Assembly: GCF_029338175.1 (NCBI RefSeq)
Contig: NZ_CP119862.1
Coordinates: forward strand, 2,108,001 to 2,172,000
Source of the DNA: Citrobacter enshiensis
Lineage (GTDB): Bacteria; Pseudomonadota; Gammaproteobacteria; Enterobacterales; Enterobacteriaceae
Reading direction: 5' to 3'
Length of the DNA: 64,000 bases
Shown here: piece by piece, positions 1 to 7,694 of the stretch
Layout: each line of letters begins with the position of its first letter
How positions within the stretch are numbered: position 1 is the stretch's first letter
The notes under the pieces: model-generated
Told to the model about the DNA's origin: nothing
Databases searched by the model: none
What the model saw: only the letters and a program-made list of their open reading frames with translations
Position numbers and translations under genes: made by a program

Positions 1-9
1 ATTAATAGT

Positions 10-40
10 GCCATCCATTTTTAAATCATATATGGATGGC
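10..40. repeat. Inverted repeat, possible terminator
   Basis: A perfect 9-bp inverted repeat (GCCATCCAT at 10-18, ATGGATGGC at 32-40) is followed on the plus strand by a short T-containing stretch. It could terminate a gene lying to the left of the window or the minus-strand integrase remnant. The T tract is weak, so this is a structural call only. Confidence 0.4.
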
Positions 41-208
41 TATTTCAATTTTATGGCATCTCATATATGAATTTCGTTAACTTTAAAAACTTATTGCATA
101 CAGTTTTTTACTATATAAGTCAAAGGGCTGCTCCTTGCTCCAAGCGGACCGTTTGGATCTTTTTCATGTGTGTTGAGAAAATCAAGATGGCGGTGAAACG
201 TTTAAATT

Positions 209-886
209 TCACAACGCTACTTTGTTCCACCCTTTGCCTCGATCGTCATGATAACGGTCAGTTTGCCGTTGTGTTTTATGGCCAAGTAGTTTTTGTGTAT
301 CTACCCCCTGTTCTTTATATAGACGTTCAGATAAAGATCGTTGTTCATGGAATGTTGCGGGCGAACCTTTGCTCCAGTCAATTCTTGCTAAATCTCTCGC
401 TTTACTAAAATTCATCGTCAATGTATTGGCTTTAACCTGTGCTCCGCGCTCTGCTTGTGAAGTTGAACGGAAAAAAATGTACTAAGTATGGACTGACTGC
501 ATAGTCACGGCAGCGGGTTACTACATCGCGTAAACTCCAGTTAATCGCATTGAGGTGAAGAGAAAGAGGAATTGCGATTTTGCTCCCGGTCTTTCCTGAA
601 TGACATGGAGATGATCATCCCAAATATCACTAAATTTCATACGCGAGATATCACCTAACAGCTGGCCAGTAACCAGTGCTAACAGCATGGCATTCCCCAT
701 ATAACGATGACTGGCATCTGCGATATCAAAGATTTTTTGCCATTCTTCTAGGCTGAGGCGTTGACGGGTAATTTCCCTTCTGGGTTGCTTCGTCGCAAGA
801 GCAGGGTTATACCCTGGTGGAACTTCGCCATAATGTTGTGCTTCCTTAAACACATCGATCAATACAGACCTTACGACTTGCGCCAT
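209..886 (-). pseudogene. Lambda-type integrase (tyrosine recombinase), broken
   Basis: Remnant of a phage site-specific recombinase of the lambda Int family. The 521-886 part aligns with the start of the Int catalytic domain (GQLLGDISRMKFSDIW, like lambda GQRVGDLCEMKWSDIV, though the first catalytic Arg position reads L). The 209-421 part aligns with the C-terminal end: HEQRSL replaces the HELRSL box, then LLGHK and the tyrosine-bearing DRYHDDRG. The N-terminal arm-binding domain and the segment between the two parts are missing or shifted, so no full enzyme can be made. It lies at the left end of the phage genes and reads leftward, the usual place of an integrase near its attachment site. 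The icd fragments at 17-18 kb suggest that icd was the target (inference). Confidence 0.85.
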
Positions 887-929
887 TCTCGGCTATTCGC
901 ATAACGGCAAACCAGGTGTATATCTACCA

Positions 930-1136
930 GTTGGCGAAGCTGGGGATTGTTGTAACATCGTGAGCGATACAGCACGAACAGGAATCAACGGCATTAAAAA
1001 ATTTTGGTCACTTACGGCGAAGGGCTGCATGTTCGGCAAGAACATCACCAGTCCGGCAAACCCGCGCGAGACTCAGCCGCATTTCTTCGAGTCCAGATTC
1101 CCTGAGCTGTTAAAGCTGCTTGAGACCGTTCATTGA
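930..1136 (+). other. Unassigned phage ORF remnant
   Basis: An open frame runs up to a TGA at 1134-1136. An internal ATG at 1029 gives a 35-residue peptide containing SPANPRETQPHFFESRFPEL. Composition and position just before the DUF968 gene suggest the 3' end of a lambdoid phage early gene, but I do not recognise the family. There is no convincing start or ribosome-binding site. It is probably a fragment left by a deletion. Confidence 0.3.
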
Positions 1137-1143
1137 GGTGGCC

Positions 1144-2136
1144 GTGAGAGCGTTACTGACTCCTGAAATTGCCCCACGAATGGGGATCGTATTGTTCAGG
1201 CCAGGTTCCGAGTTGATGCCCCTGTTTATGCAGGGGCGTGTCCTGCTGGAGCCAGAGCCGGAACGTTATTCATCTTTTGCCAGTGGCGTCGTTCCGGCGT
1301 CATCACAACCATTAGCGGAAGATCCCGGTATTCGGGATGTTTTCCGCAATGAATCTGTTATTCGTCGTGCTGGTGGAGTAGAGAGCCTTGAAAGCTGGTT
1401 ACTTCGGGAAAAAGGTTGTCAGTGGCCTCATTCTGACTGGCACAGCGAACACGTAACAACAATGCGCCACGCTCCGGGGGCGATCCGCTTGTGCTGGCAT
1501 TGCGATAACCAGCTGCGCGATCAGTTCAACGAACGGCTGGAATCAATGGCAACGGATAACTGTGCACGCTGGGTGCTGTCTGTTGTTCGCCGGGATCTCG
1601 GTTTTGATGATAACCATGTCGTTACGCTACCGGAGCTGTGCTGGTGGCTGGTTCGTTATGAACTGGCTGATGTTCTGCCGGAAAGCGCAGCCTGTAAGGC
1701 CCTGAGAATGCCAGAGCCAGTAGTCCAATCGGTAACCCGTGAAAGTGACCTGGTTCCCTCGGTCCCGGCCACCAGCATTGTCCATGACAAAGTGAAAAAG
1801 GTGCTCCGCGCTTAAGGTTGACCCCGGAATCACCGGAGTCTTTTATGCTGCGCCCCAAACGCCGTCGATGGGTTAACGAGAAGTACACGCGCTGGGTTAA
1901 GACACAGCCGTGTGCATGTTGTGGAAAGCCCGCCGATGATCCTCATCACCTGATAGGCCACGGTCAGGGGGGAGTGGGTACAAAAAGCGCATGACCTCTT
2001 TGTGTTGCCTTTGTGCAGAAAGCATCACAACGAGCTACATGCGGACACCGTGGCATTTGAAGAAAAGTATGGCTCCCAACTGGAGCTGATATTTCGTTTT
2101 ATCGATCGTGCGTTGGCAATTGGCGTGCTGGCGTAA
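1144..2136 (+). pseudogene. DUF968 (YdfU-like) phage protein, frameshifted
   Basis: Homolog of the lambdoid-phage DUF968 family (E. coli Qin YdfU is a member). The probable start is GTG at 1144, giving MRALLTPEIAP after a GAGGTG. The N-terminal domain (WLLREKGCQWPHSDWHSEH, CWHCDNQLRDQFNE) is intact to about 1810, where a frameshift creates a TAA at 1813. The frame containing ATG 1845 then carries the zinc-binding HNH-like tail (CACCGKPADDPHHLIGHGQGG). A second shift in the A run near 1985 breaks HDLFVLPLCRKHHNELHADT and the final IDRALAIGVLA from the rest. Two shifts make it a pseudogene. In intact phages it sits just before the Q antiterminator, as here. Its function is uncertain, though the tail resembles HNH nucleases. 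Confidence 0.85.
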
Positions 2137-2149
2137 GTGGGGAAGAATA

Positions 2150-2569
2150 ATGCGTGATATACAGAAGGTTTTAGATTTATGGGGAGCCTGGGCTGCGAGT
2201 GATTCACATCGCATTAACTAATCCTCAATTGCAGCCTGGCTTTAAAGGTCTATTGCCTTATACAAACAAAGCTCGCCCTCAATGTTGTGATGATGACGGA
2301 CTGATTATTGAAAGTTGCTTGGCCAGGCTTCGTAAGAGGAGTCATTACGATTATGAACTGTTAGTGGCTCATTACGTTCTCAGAGTGTCCAAGAGGGGTA
2401 TGGCAAAGCGACATAAGAATGTGAAAAAAAACAGATCCGGATAGAAATGCAATTAGCGGAAGGATTCGTCGAGGGATGTTTGTCTATGCTGGATCTTCGG
2501 CTGGAGATGGATCCGATTGTTTGCGTAGAAAACCATAAAAAAAGCACTAGTGCGGTCCGCATTTTTTGA
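2150..2569 (+). pseudogene. Phage antitermination protein Q (QuuQ-like), broken
   Basis: Lambdoid late-gene antiterminator. It starts at ATG 2150 after GGGGAAGAATA and reads MRDIQKVLDLWGAWAASDSHRIN before a TAA. It resumes in another frame with GFKGLLPYTNKARPQCCDDDGLIIESC, and near 2425 shifts again to the conserved tail EGFVEGCLSMLDLRLEMD. Q proteins let RNA polymerase pass the terminator downstream of the late promoter and so turn on lysis and tail genes. This copy has at least two disruptions and cannot be functional. The order DUF968-Q-csp genes matches the E. coli Qin prophage. Confidence 0.85.
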
Positions 2570-2968
2570 TGTAAGGTGTTAAGAGTAGTTGTTATTCAGC
2601 TGTTCTTAATCATTGAAAACAATTACTTACAGCGAATGTGAGATGTTGGCAAAGGTCGCGCTGTTGCATGGCGGGGATGGCGGAACGTCATGCTTGATTA
2701 TGGCATTCAGGATAAGCGTTCATATCAACATTCTGGATGCAAAAGCAATGCGTTGAGTCTTTTATATTTTGCCCCTGTTATAAGATAGGGGCTTCAGTAC
2801 TCGATGATCTTTAGGCTAAATAAATAGCAGCATAGTCATTGCTATAGTACTGCATAAGCTCTTAAGACCAGTCAGTCAGTTGCTGAGATAGACAGTCTGA
2901 TTCATGTAAACTATCCTTGTTCTGAAGCTCTGCTTAATGATTACCAAAAGTAAAGGTGGCATTTCAAG
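2570..2968. other. Non-coding phage spacer
   Basis: No supported gene. This lies where a lambdoid late promoter and its early terminator would be expected after Q. A small hairpin (GCCCCT 2771-2776 / AGGGGC 2787-2792) is present but has no T tract on either strand. I see nothing else that can be assigned. Confidence 0.4.
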
Positions 2969-3181
2969 TCATGAGAGATAAACGTTCGCTGCCGAAGGAC
3001 CACGAAGGCCATTTATTCGACAAAACTCAACGCGCAACCCGGGAATGAGTGCTTCTGAATCGCGGAGGCTTAGTGCTGAAATGTGAAGCTGTACGTCTAT
3101 GCGGCCATCGGAGGGGGTGATAAGACCTTTACCGCTTTTGCAGTCAAAGGTTTTGACAATTCCTGTCATTTTACGGGACAA
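2969..3181 (-). CDS. Cold-shock-like protein, CspF/CspH type
   Basis: A 70-residue protein of the CspF/CspH branch: it begins [13 protein letters not shown], contains [12 protein letters not shown] and DVQLHISAL, and ends [13 protein letters not shown]. This branch is related to CspA but lacks the aromatic-rich RNP1/RNP2 motifs of true cold-shock chaperones (GKGLI in place of GFGFI), so nucleic-acid binding is doubtful. It is divergent from the cspB-like gene at 3.49 kb, the same pairing as cspF-cspB in the E. coli Qin prophage. CspF and CspH cannot be separated from this sequence alone. The reading frame is intact. Confidence 0.85.
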   Translation of the reverse strand: MSRKMTGIVKTFDCKSGKGLITPSDGRIDVQLHISALSLRDSEALIPGLRVEFCRINGLRGPSAANVYLS

Positions 3182-3319
3182 ACAAATTCCTTAATGTTTG
3201 AAACACGGTGCACTATACACGTGCTTAAAAATAACGCAGAAATACTTCCTGGGCTGTAAGGGGACCTGGACGGCTAAAATAAACATTGATTAATATGTAT
3301 GCCCATGCGTTAATGATTG

Positions 3320-3481
3320 CGTCGGTTTGAAGAACAGACGTGTACAAGGTAGTTTATTAAAGCAGTTCTCATTTCAGGTATTATATATTTATCCCTTCTT
3401 TGAGTCTCTCCACTAAGCACGAAGTAGTTTCTGTAATAAAACCATCTATGCCGAAAGGCTCAAAATTAAGGAATAAAAAAT
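3320..3481 (+). promoter_or_regulatory. Cold-shock type 5' leader of the cspB-like gene
   Basis: The roughly 160-nt leader resembles cspA-family mRNA leaders. Near 3326-3342 the text GGTTTGAAGAACAGACG resembles the conserved start of cspA mRNA including the cold box. ATTAAAGCAG follows near 3355. The upstream hairpin motif GCCGAAAGGC lies at about 3451-3460, with TTAAGGAATAAAAA just before the old start codon. In E. coli such leaders control mRNA stability and translation in the cold. The transcription start near 3320 is inferred from the alignment, not seen. Confidence 0.6.
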
Positions 3482-3491
3482 ATGTCTAATA

Positions 3492-3698
3492 ATGATGACT
3501 GGTTTAGTAAAATGGTTTAATGCTGATAAGGGTTTCGGATTTATCTCGCCTGTTGATGGCAGTAAAGATGTGTTTGTTCATTTCTCTGCTATCCAGAGTG
3601 ATAATTATCGCACCCTGTTTGAAGGACAAAAAGTAACATTCTCTATTGAGAATGGTTCTAAAGGTCCGGTTGCTGCTAACGTAGTTACCACAGAGTAA
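3492..3698 (+). CDS. cspB: Cold-shock protein CspB-like, altered start
   Basis: Cold-shock domain protein of the CspA family, closest by eye to E. coli CspB ([34 protein letters not shown]...). RNP1 (KGFGFI) and RNP2 (VFVHF) are intact, so it should bind single-stranded RNA/DNA as an RNA chaperone. The usual start (MSNKMTGLV) is present at 3482 but is out of frame by one extra base: ATG TCT AAT AAT GAT GAC runs to a TAA after 12 codons. Translation must therefore begin at ATG 3492 or 3495, inside that short frame, giving a 67-68 residue protein lacking the first four residues. It is either a weakened gene or expressed by re-initiation. Confidence 0.8.
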   Translation: MMTGLVKWFNADKGFGFISPVDGSKDVFVHFSAIQSDNYRTLFEGQKVTFSIENGSKGPVAANVVTTE

Positions 3699-4008
3699 AA
3701 ATCCAAAAAATTGTCTCTATGCGATAACGAAGAAGGCTAATGCCTGAGTGGTCATATTGACAGAAATAATGGATGTATTGTTGGGTTAGTTGAATTAAAT
3801 TCTTACTGATCCGGCATTTCATGATAACGGTGAGCATATTTCATCATATCTCCTGAAGGAGAAAGTACGCTGACCGTTGTTGTGACGTGCAACTTTTCTG
3901 CTCGAATAGTCGAACCGCAGAAGCTAGCTGCTGTCCTTACAAAACGTGCGTAAGGGAGCGGCTGTTCCGAAAAAGTCACAATTGAAATTAATTAAAGTTG
4001 AAAATATT

Positions 4009-4036
4009 AAACCCGCATGCAGCGGGTTTTTTATTA
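4009..4036 (+). terminator. Rho-independent terminator
   Basis: Stem AAACCCGC / GCGGGTTT with loop ATGCA, followed by TTTTATTAT on the plus strand. It lies about 310 bases after the cspB-like gene. The 3699-4107 stretch holds no gene that I can support. Confidence 0.75.
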
Positions 4037-4107
4037 TCTTTAATAAGATAATCTCACATAATAGTTGTGGCTATTATATGTGGCATGAATACGTTAAAAT
4101 TTATTTG

Positions 4108-4275
4108 TTATGCAGCGCTGAGGGTTGTCTGGAATAACTTATTACAATGAGGGCAGATTAACAGAGCACCTTTTTGTACTCTCGAAAAACTGTGTTCAGA
4201 ATGTTGGGTGCAGTTCGGGCAGGCGCATTTGACAAGATAATTACGGCGTGATTTAGAGTCTTTACGTTCTGACAT
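4108..4275 (-). CDS. Cold-shock small protein, YmcF/YnfQ family
   Basis: A 55-residue basic protein with two CxxC pairs (CACPNC and CPHC), suggesting one zinc-binding site. It resembles YmcF and YnfQ, the small cold-shock proteins encoded beside cspG and cspI in E. coli. I chose the inner ATG at 4275 (MSERKDSKSRR), which has CAGGAAAAAGCCT before it. An upstream in-frame ATG at 4305 lacks such a site. The role of the family is unknown. The reading frame is intact, unlike most of the phage genes around it. Confidence 0.75.
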   Translation of the reverse strand: MSERKDSKSRRNYLVKCACPNCTQHSEHSFSRVQKGALLICPHCNKLFQTTLSAA

Positions 4276-4683
4276 AGGCTTTTTCCTGAGTAAATGAACG
4301 TTCACATTACACTAATTTGTCGAAAATATCTTTAATTTATTTTTTGATTGATACAGATATCAGTTATTGGATTGAGATTGTACCCGTAAATCGCCCTTTG
4401 GGCGTGTTTGTGAAGAGCCTCTCTAAGTGTAGGTAATAGCGTCTGGGAGGATGTTGCAATGCGCCTGGATTGTGATGATTTGTGCGCTGAGGACTCAGAC
4501 AACATACCTTGATTTTTGTTTAGGGCTTAAATTAAGCAAAAGCAAAACATATCTTTACTTATCTTTAAGGATTTTCGGGTTTTTTGTGTGGGAGTGAATT
4601 TTTTCTCCGTTATTATGCCTTCCGGTTCCGAAGGGGATGACTTTTATTGCTCGGTCAAGCCTGGCCCTGAGGAACCAATTAAT
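4276..4683. promoter_or_regulatory. Upstream region of the ymcF/ynfQ-like gene
   Basis: An AT-rich 400-bp stretch without a supported gene. Cold-shock small genes of this family have long leaders, so part of it is probably the minus-strand leader. A hairpin ATCGCCCTTTGGGCGTG lies near 4391-4407. No promoter can be named with confidence. Confidence 0.35.
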
Positions 4684-4762
4684 GCCGACTCTAGCTCAGT
4701 TGGCTAGAGCGATTGACTTATAATCAGTGGGGTCAGCCGTTTGCTTCCGGTAGTCGGCACCA
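4684..4762 (+). tRNA. Degenerate tRNA-Ile-like gene (anticodon UAU)
   Basis: The acceptor arms pair perfectly (GCCGACT 4684-4690 with AGTCGGC 4752-4758) and an encoded ACCA follows. The D stem is GCTC/GAGC and the anticodon stem ATTGA/TCAGT carries loop CTTATAA, so the anticodon is TAT (AUA codons). The T arm is wrong: the loop TTTGCTT lacks TTCRA and the stem AGCCG/CCGGT has two mismatches. There is also one extra base between acceptor and D stem. It is therefore probably a pseudo-tRNA. Some lambdoid (Shiga-toxin) phages carry rare-codon tRNAs between Q and the lysis genes, which is this position. Confidence 0.6.
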
Positions 4763-4813
4763 AGCTCGGCATAATTTTGAGGTGTTCCCAAGTGCGGGAT
4801 GGCTAGGACAGCT

Positions 4814-4945
4814 TCAGCCGAAGGCCATTGACATATTAGATCTTGAGGCAGGCAATATGTTTCGGGAGGCACCCGACACCTCAACCCTGTAACGCTTATC
4901 ACATGTGGTAGGCGATACGACCAATAATAATAAAATATTTTTCAT
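4814..4945 (-). CDS. Small phage ORF, unknown
   Basis: A 43-residue ORF starting MKNILLLLVVSPTTCDKRYRVE. A very strong ribosome-binding site (GGAGGTGGAGGTC) lies five bases before the ATG at 4945. The N-terminus is a short hydrophobic stretch followed by a cysteine, weakly like a lipoprotein signal; the rest is basic. I do not recognise the family. The ribosome site overlaps a plus-strand terminator hairpin (4956-4973), so on the minus strand the same hairpin could hide the site. The coding call is tentative. Confidence 0.35.
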   Translation of the reverse strand: MKNILLLLVVSPTTCDKRYRVEVSGASRNILPASRSNMSMAFG

Positions 4946-4955
4946 GCGTTGACCT

Positions 4956-4981
4956 CCACCTCCTGTGAGGTGGTTTTTTTT
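4956..4981 (+). terminator. Strong rho-independent terminator
   Basis: A 7-bp GC-rich stem (CCACCTC 4956-4962, GAGGTGG 4967-4973) with a four-base loop and eight T residues. It would end plus-strand transcription coming from the tRNA remnant. It also spans the ribosome-binding site of the minus-strand ORF at 4814-4945. Confidence 0.8.
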
Positions 4982-5334
4982 CAAATGTATATTGTGTTGT
5001 ATGTTTAACTCGAACGATTTTTCCGAGCCCTCAGCAACGTTATAAAGACGACCGTGGCACACTGGTAACAATAATCAGCGTTGATGAGAGGCGCGTTGTT
5101 TTCATGCGGGAGGGATACCCTCATCCCTGTATGAGACCAATGTACAACTTCCTGGCAAAGTTTAAGAAGATTTCTGAAAGACAGTCTGCTTGATTAGCAA
5201 ACGGATGATCTATATTTAATTTGTTTTTATACAATGGATGGGCGGTTATTCAGGGCTTCATCCAACAACCAGGGATTGGAAGTGTTGCTAACAGTTGTCT
5301 TGTTTAGCAGCATCAATAGATAAGGAGAGAATCT

Positions 5335-5472
5335 ATGGGGATATGGTTTGTATTAAGCGGGATGCTTTGCTTCTTTATTGCGCATCTGGCAGATAAGCAC
5401 TCGAAAAAACTGGTAGCAGACGTAACGATTTTTACGGGAGTATTCATGATAGCACTTGCCACTTTATTCTGA
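5335..5472 (+). CDS. Small hydrophobic phage protein, unknown
   Basis: A 45-residue ORF from ATG 5335 to TGA 5472, preceded by AAGGAGAGAATCT, a good ribosome-binding site. It has two hydrophobic segments (MGIWFVLSGMLCFFIAHL and DVTIFTGVFMIALATLF) around a charged ADKHSKK turn, which predicts a hairpin inner-membrane protein. It lies between the tRNA remnant and the holin genes, in the pre-lysis region of lambdoid phages where many small membrane proteins are coded. No family is recognised and its role is unknown. Confidence 0.5.
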   Translation: MGIWFVLSGMLCFFIAHLADKHSKKLVADVTIFTGVFMIALATLF

Positions 5473-5510
5473 GAGTAAGTTGCTCCAATCCCTGGGGATA
5501 TGGAGAACTA

Positions 5511-5630
5511 ATGTCATATCTTGCAACTAAGTTTAATTGTATAGAATTCGAATGGGCCATTTCCGAAAGAGTGGCTGAGGCGAGCATAGGGAAATCCTTC
5601 GGGGATGGTCCATCCGAATTTATTATGTAG
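5511..5630 (+). CDS. Small ORF, unknown
   Basis: A 39-residue ORF (MSYLATKFNCIEFEWAIS...) starting 38 bases after the previous small gene, with GGAGAACTA before the ATG. A hairpin with AACCCGC/GCGGGTT arms follows at 5657-5676. Spacing and ribosome site suggest a two-gene unit with the 45-residue membrane protein. No family is recognised; it could be a chance frame. Confidence 0.3.
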   Translation: MSYLATKFNCIEFEWAISERVAEASIGKSFGDGPSEFIM

Positions 5631-5656
5631 ATATTAATGTAGTGTATGTTTGTCAG

Positions 5657-5690
5657 AACCCGCCATCGTGCGGGTTTTGTCGTTTCTGTC
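5657..5690 (+). terminator. Probable terminator
   Basis: Stem AACCCGC (5657-5663) / GCGGGTT (5670-5676), followed by a T-rich stretch TTGTCGTTT. It closes the small-gene unit at 5.3-5.6 kb. The 5690-6070 stretch that follows holds no supported gene, only two similar GCCGCGGGACAA(A/G)GTCCG blocks near 5739 and 5810. Confidence 0.55.
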
Positions 5691-6073
5691 TGCTGCTTTT
5701 TCCAGGATAAAAAAAGGCACGACCAAATGAAACTGGCCGCGGGACAAAGTCCGAGAATAACTACGATGAAAACGAGTACAAAAAAGAGCGCGGCTGTCGG
5801 ATTAGAAGCCGCGGGACAAGGTCCGTGATACTTAAAGAATTTCCTCTCTTTTAACTTCCCGCCTCGGGAAGTAACAAGAGTATATAAATTAAATTTTCTG
5901 GTTTAAATGCAAATATTAACCTGAATTACCGGTAAGCCTTATTCCTCCGCGTTTCACCTGACATACGCATTAATAACCACTAGATAATCCCTACTCAAAG
6001 GTGACTGCAGGCGCCTTTGAGTGGGTGTTATCAGTGGGCCACAGGCGGCCCTTTTTATTTACAGGAGAAAATC

Positions 6074-6459
6074 ATGTCTGAACCCTTATCCGGGACGGGC
6101 ACGGCTGCGGCGCTCGGAGGGGCGACGGCATTCGGTCTGTTTACCAATACGGATTTCGGGATAGTGTTTGGCGCATTTGCCGGGCACTGTTTGTGGCCAC
6201 GATGCCACAGGCACTGTCTGCCTGGCGGGTGGCGGCTCATTTTCTGGTGTCATTCATCATTGGTGTGCTGGGGGCAAAGGCGCTGGCGTCATATCTTGCA
6301 ACTAAAACAGGTTATAACGGAGCCTCTGCTGAAGCATTGTGTGCGGTACTGGTATCTGTGGTGTCAGTAAAAATTCTGTCGTTTATCCATCAACAAGATA
6401 TCGGTTCGTTGATATCGGGGTTGTTTTCCCGCCTGTGGGGAGGTGGTAATGGCAGGTAA
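6074..6459 (+). pseudogene. Phage holin-like membrane protein, frameshifted
   Basis: Starts at ATG 6074 (MSEPLSGTGTAAALGGATAFG) after CAGGAGAAAATC. One G is missing near 6183, where GAFAG should continue as ALFVATMPQ. The frame from about 6193 completes the protein: membrane segments, then SLISGLFSRLWGGGNGR. Two to three hydrophobic helices and a position directly before a second holin-type gene fit the lambdoid family annotated as putative holins, which form membrane lesions at lysis. The single-base loss makes it non-functional. Its stop overlaps the start of the next gene. Confidence 0.7.
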
Positions 6460-6606
6460 TATTCCAGGACTGCTGAATGTGGCGTTATGCACGGTCATCG
6501 TGCTGACGCTTTTTTTTTACCGCAGAAAAGACGCCACACATAAACCGCTGGTGTCGTGGCTGGCCTGGTTGCTGATGTTGGTGTATGCGGTTGCACCGCT
6601 CAGTTA
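6449..6606 (+). pseudogene. DUF754-type (phage_holin_3) protein, truncated
   Basis: Starts ATG 6449, overlapping the previous gene's stop. The sequence (MAGNIPGLLNVALCTVIVLTL, FYRRKDATHKPLVSWLAWLL) matches the second holin/antiholin-like gene that follows the first in many lambdoid lysis cassettes. Homology stops abruptly after YAVAPLSY, at about 6606, where tail gene L sequence begins in another frame. A deletion has removed the rest of the lysis cassette, all head genes and most tail genes. Confidence 0.7.
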
Positions 6607-6999
6607 TCCGGCAGGAAACACTGAATGAATGCACCCGTGCGGAGCAGTCGGCCAGCGTGGTGTTCTGGGAAATTGACCTGACAGAGGTCGGTGGTGAACG
6701 CTATTTTTTCTGTAATGAGCAGAATGAAAAAGGTGAACCAGTCACCTGGCAGGGGCGGCAGTATCAGGCGTATCCCATTCAGGGGAGTGGTTTTGAACTG
6801 AATGGCAAAGGCACCAGTACGCGTCCCACGCTGACGGTCTCTAACCTGTACGGCATGGTCACCGGTATGGTGGAGGATTTGCAGAGTCTGGTCGGCGGAA
6901 CGGTGGTCCGGCGTAAGGTTTACGCCCGTTTTCTGGATGCGGTGAACTTCGTCAACGGAAACAGCGAAGCCGATCCGGAGCAGGAGGTAATTAGCCGAT
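6607..6999 (+). pseudogene. Minor tail protein L, truncated by deletion
   Basis: The frame IRQETLNECTRAEQSASVV... matches lambda gpL from near its N-terminus (MQDIRQETLNE...) to EQEVISRW, about 130 residues. gpL joins the tail tip and in intact phage is followed by K, I and J. Here the second half with its cysteine cluster is missing. The left junction is to the holin-like gene at 6606; the right junction is to the C-terminal part of gene J near 7000. Both junctions are deletion scars. Confidence 0.85.
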
Positions 7000-7600
7000 G
7001 GCGTACCCGCCAGCATTCTCACTGACAGCGGATGGAAAGCTGACAGCTAAAAATGCGGATATCAGCGGCAATATTAATGCCAGCTCCGGTACGCTGGACA
7101 ATATCACGAACAATCAGAACTGCCGGATCCTTGGAAAACTTTCAGCGAATCAGATTGACGGGGATATTGTTAAAGCTGTTGCAAAAAGTTTTCCGCGTGC
7201 AGGCGTGGATCCGCAACACCATTACAACGGATGGCCGTCAGGAACCCTGACCCTGACAGTATTTGATGATCAGGCGTTTGACAGGCAGATCATCATTCCA
7301 CCTGTTATGTTCCGCGGTGCCAGCCGTACATACAATATCAGTGATGGTGCGGACGGCTCCTGGTCGACGACCTGTACCCTGGATATCCGTAAAAATGGTG
7401 TGCAGATATTTAATGACAGTGTGACGGACAAAACGTCGACTTACTCCGGGGTGATTGATATGCCCGCCGGAAGGGGGCATGTCACGATGACATTTTCGGT
7501 TTCTTCCAGAAGCAGTAATAAATGGAACCCTTCAGCCTAGATAAGCGACCTGGTTGTCATGGTGGTTAAAAAATCATCCGCAGGTATCACTCTTGCCTGA
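7000..7600 (+). pseudogene. Host-specificity protein J, C-terminal part with in-frame amber stop
   Basis: Matches the end of lambda gpJ, the tail-tip receptor-binding protein: [19 protein letters not shown], then [28 protein letters not shown] and [17 protein letters not shown] at 7538-7540 interrupts the frame, which then continues in register as ISDLVVMVVKKSSAGITLA to TGA 7600, the normal gpJ ending. About 1,000 N-terminal residues are missing, so this is the relic of a large deletion and also carries a nonsense mutation. Confidence 0.85.
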
Positions 7601-7660
7601 GTGTGTCCTTGCATCCTTCCCGTTCTTCAGCGAGGGGAAGGATATCAGTTCAGTTATTTG

Positions 7661-7683
7661 CCCCGCACTGTCGGGGTTTTTTT
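7661..7683 (+). terminator. Terminator between J and stf
   Basis: Stem CCCCG (7661-7665) / CGGGG (7672-7676) followed by seven T residues, just upstream of the tail-fibre start at 7695. A short GC stem with a strong T tract. Confidence 0.7.
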
Positions 7684-7694
7684 ATGGAGTCATT

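Noticed and set aside
1..208. A plus-strand gene at 67-408
   Set aside because: It overlaps the integrase remnant antisense and matches no family.
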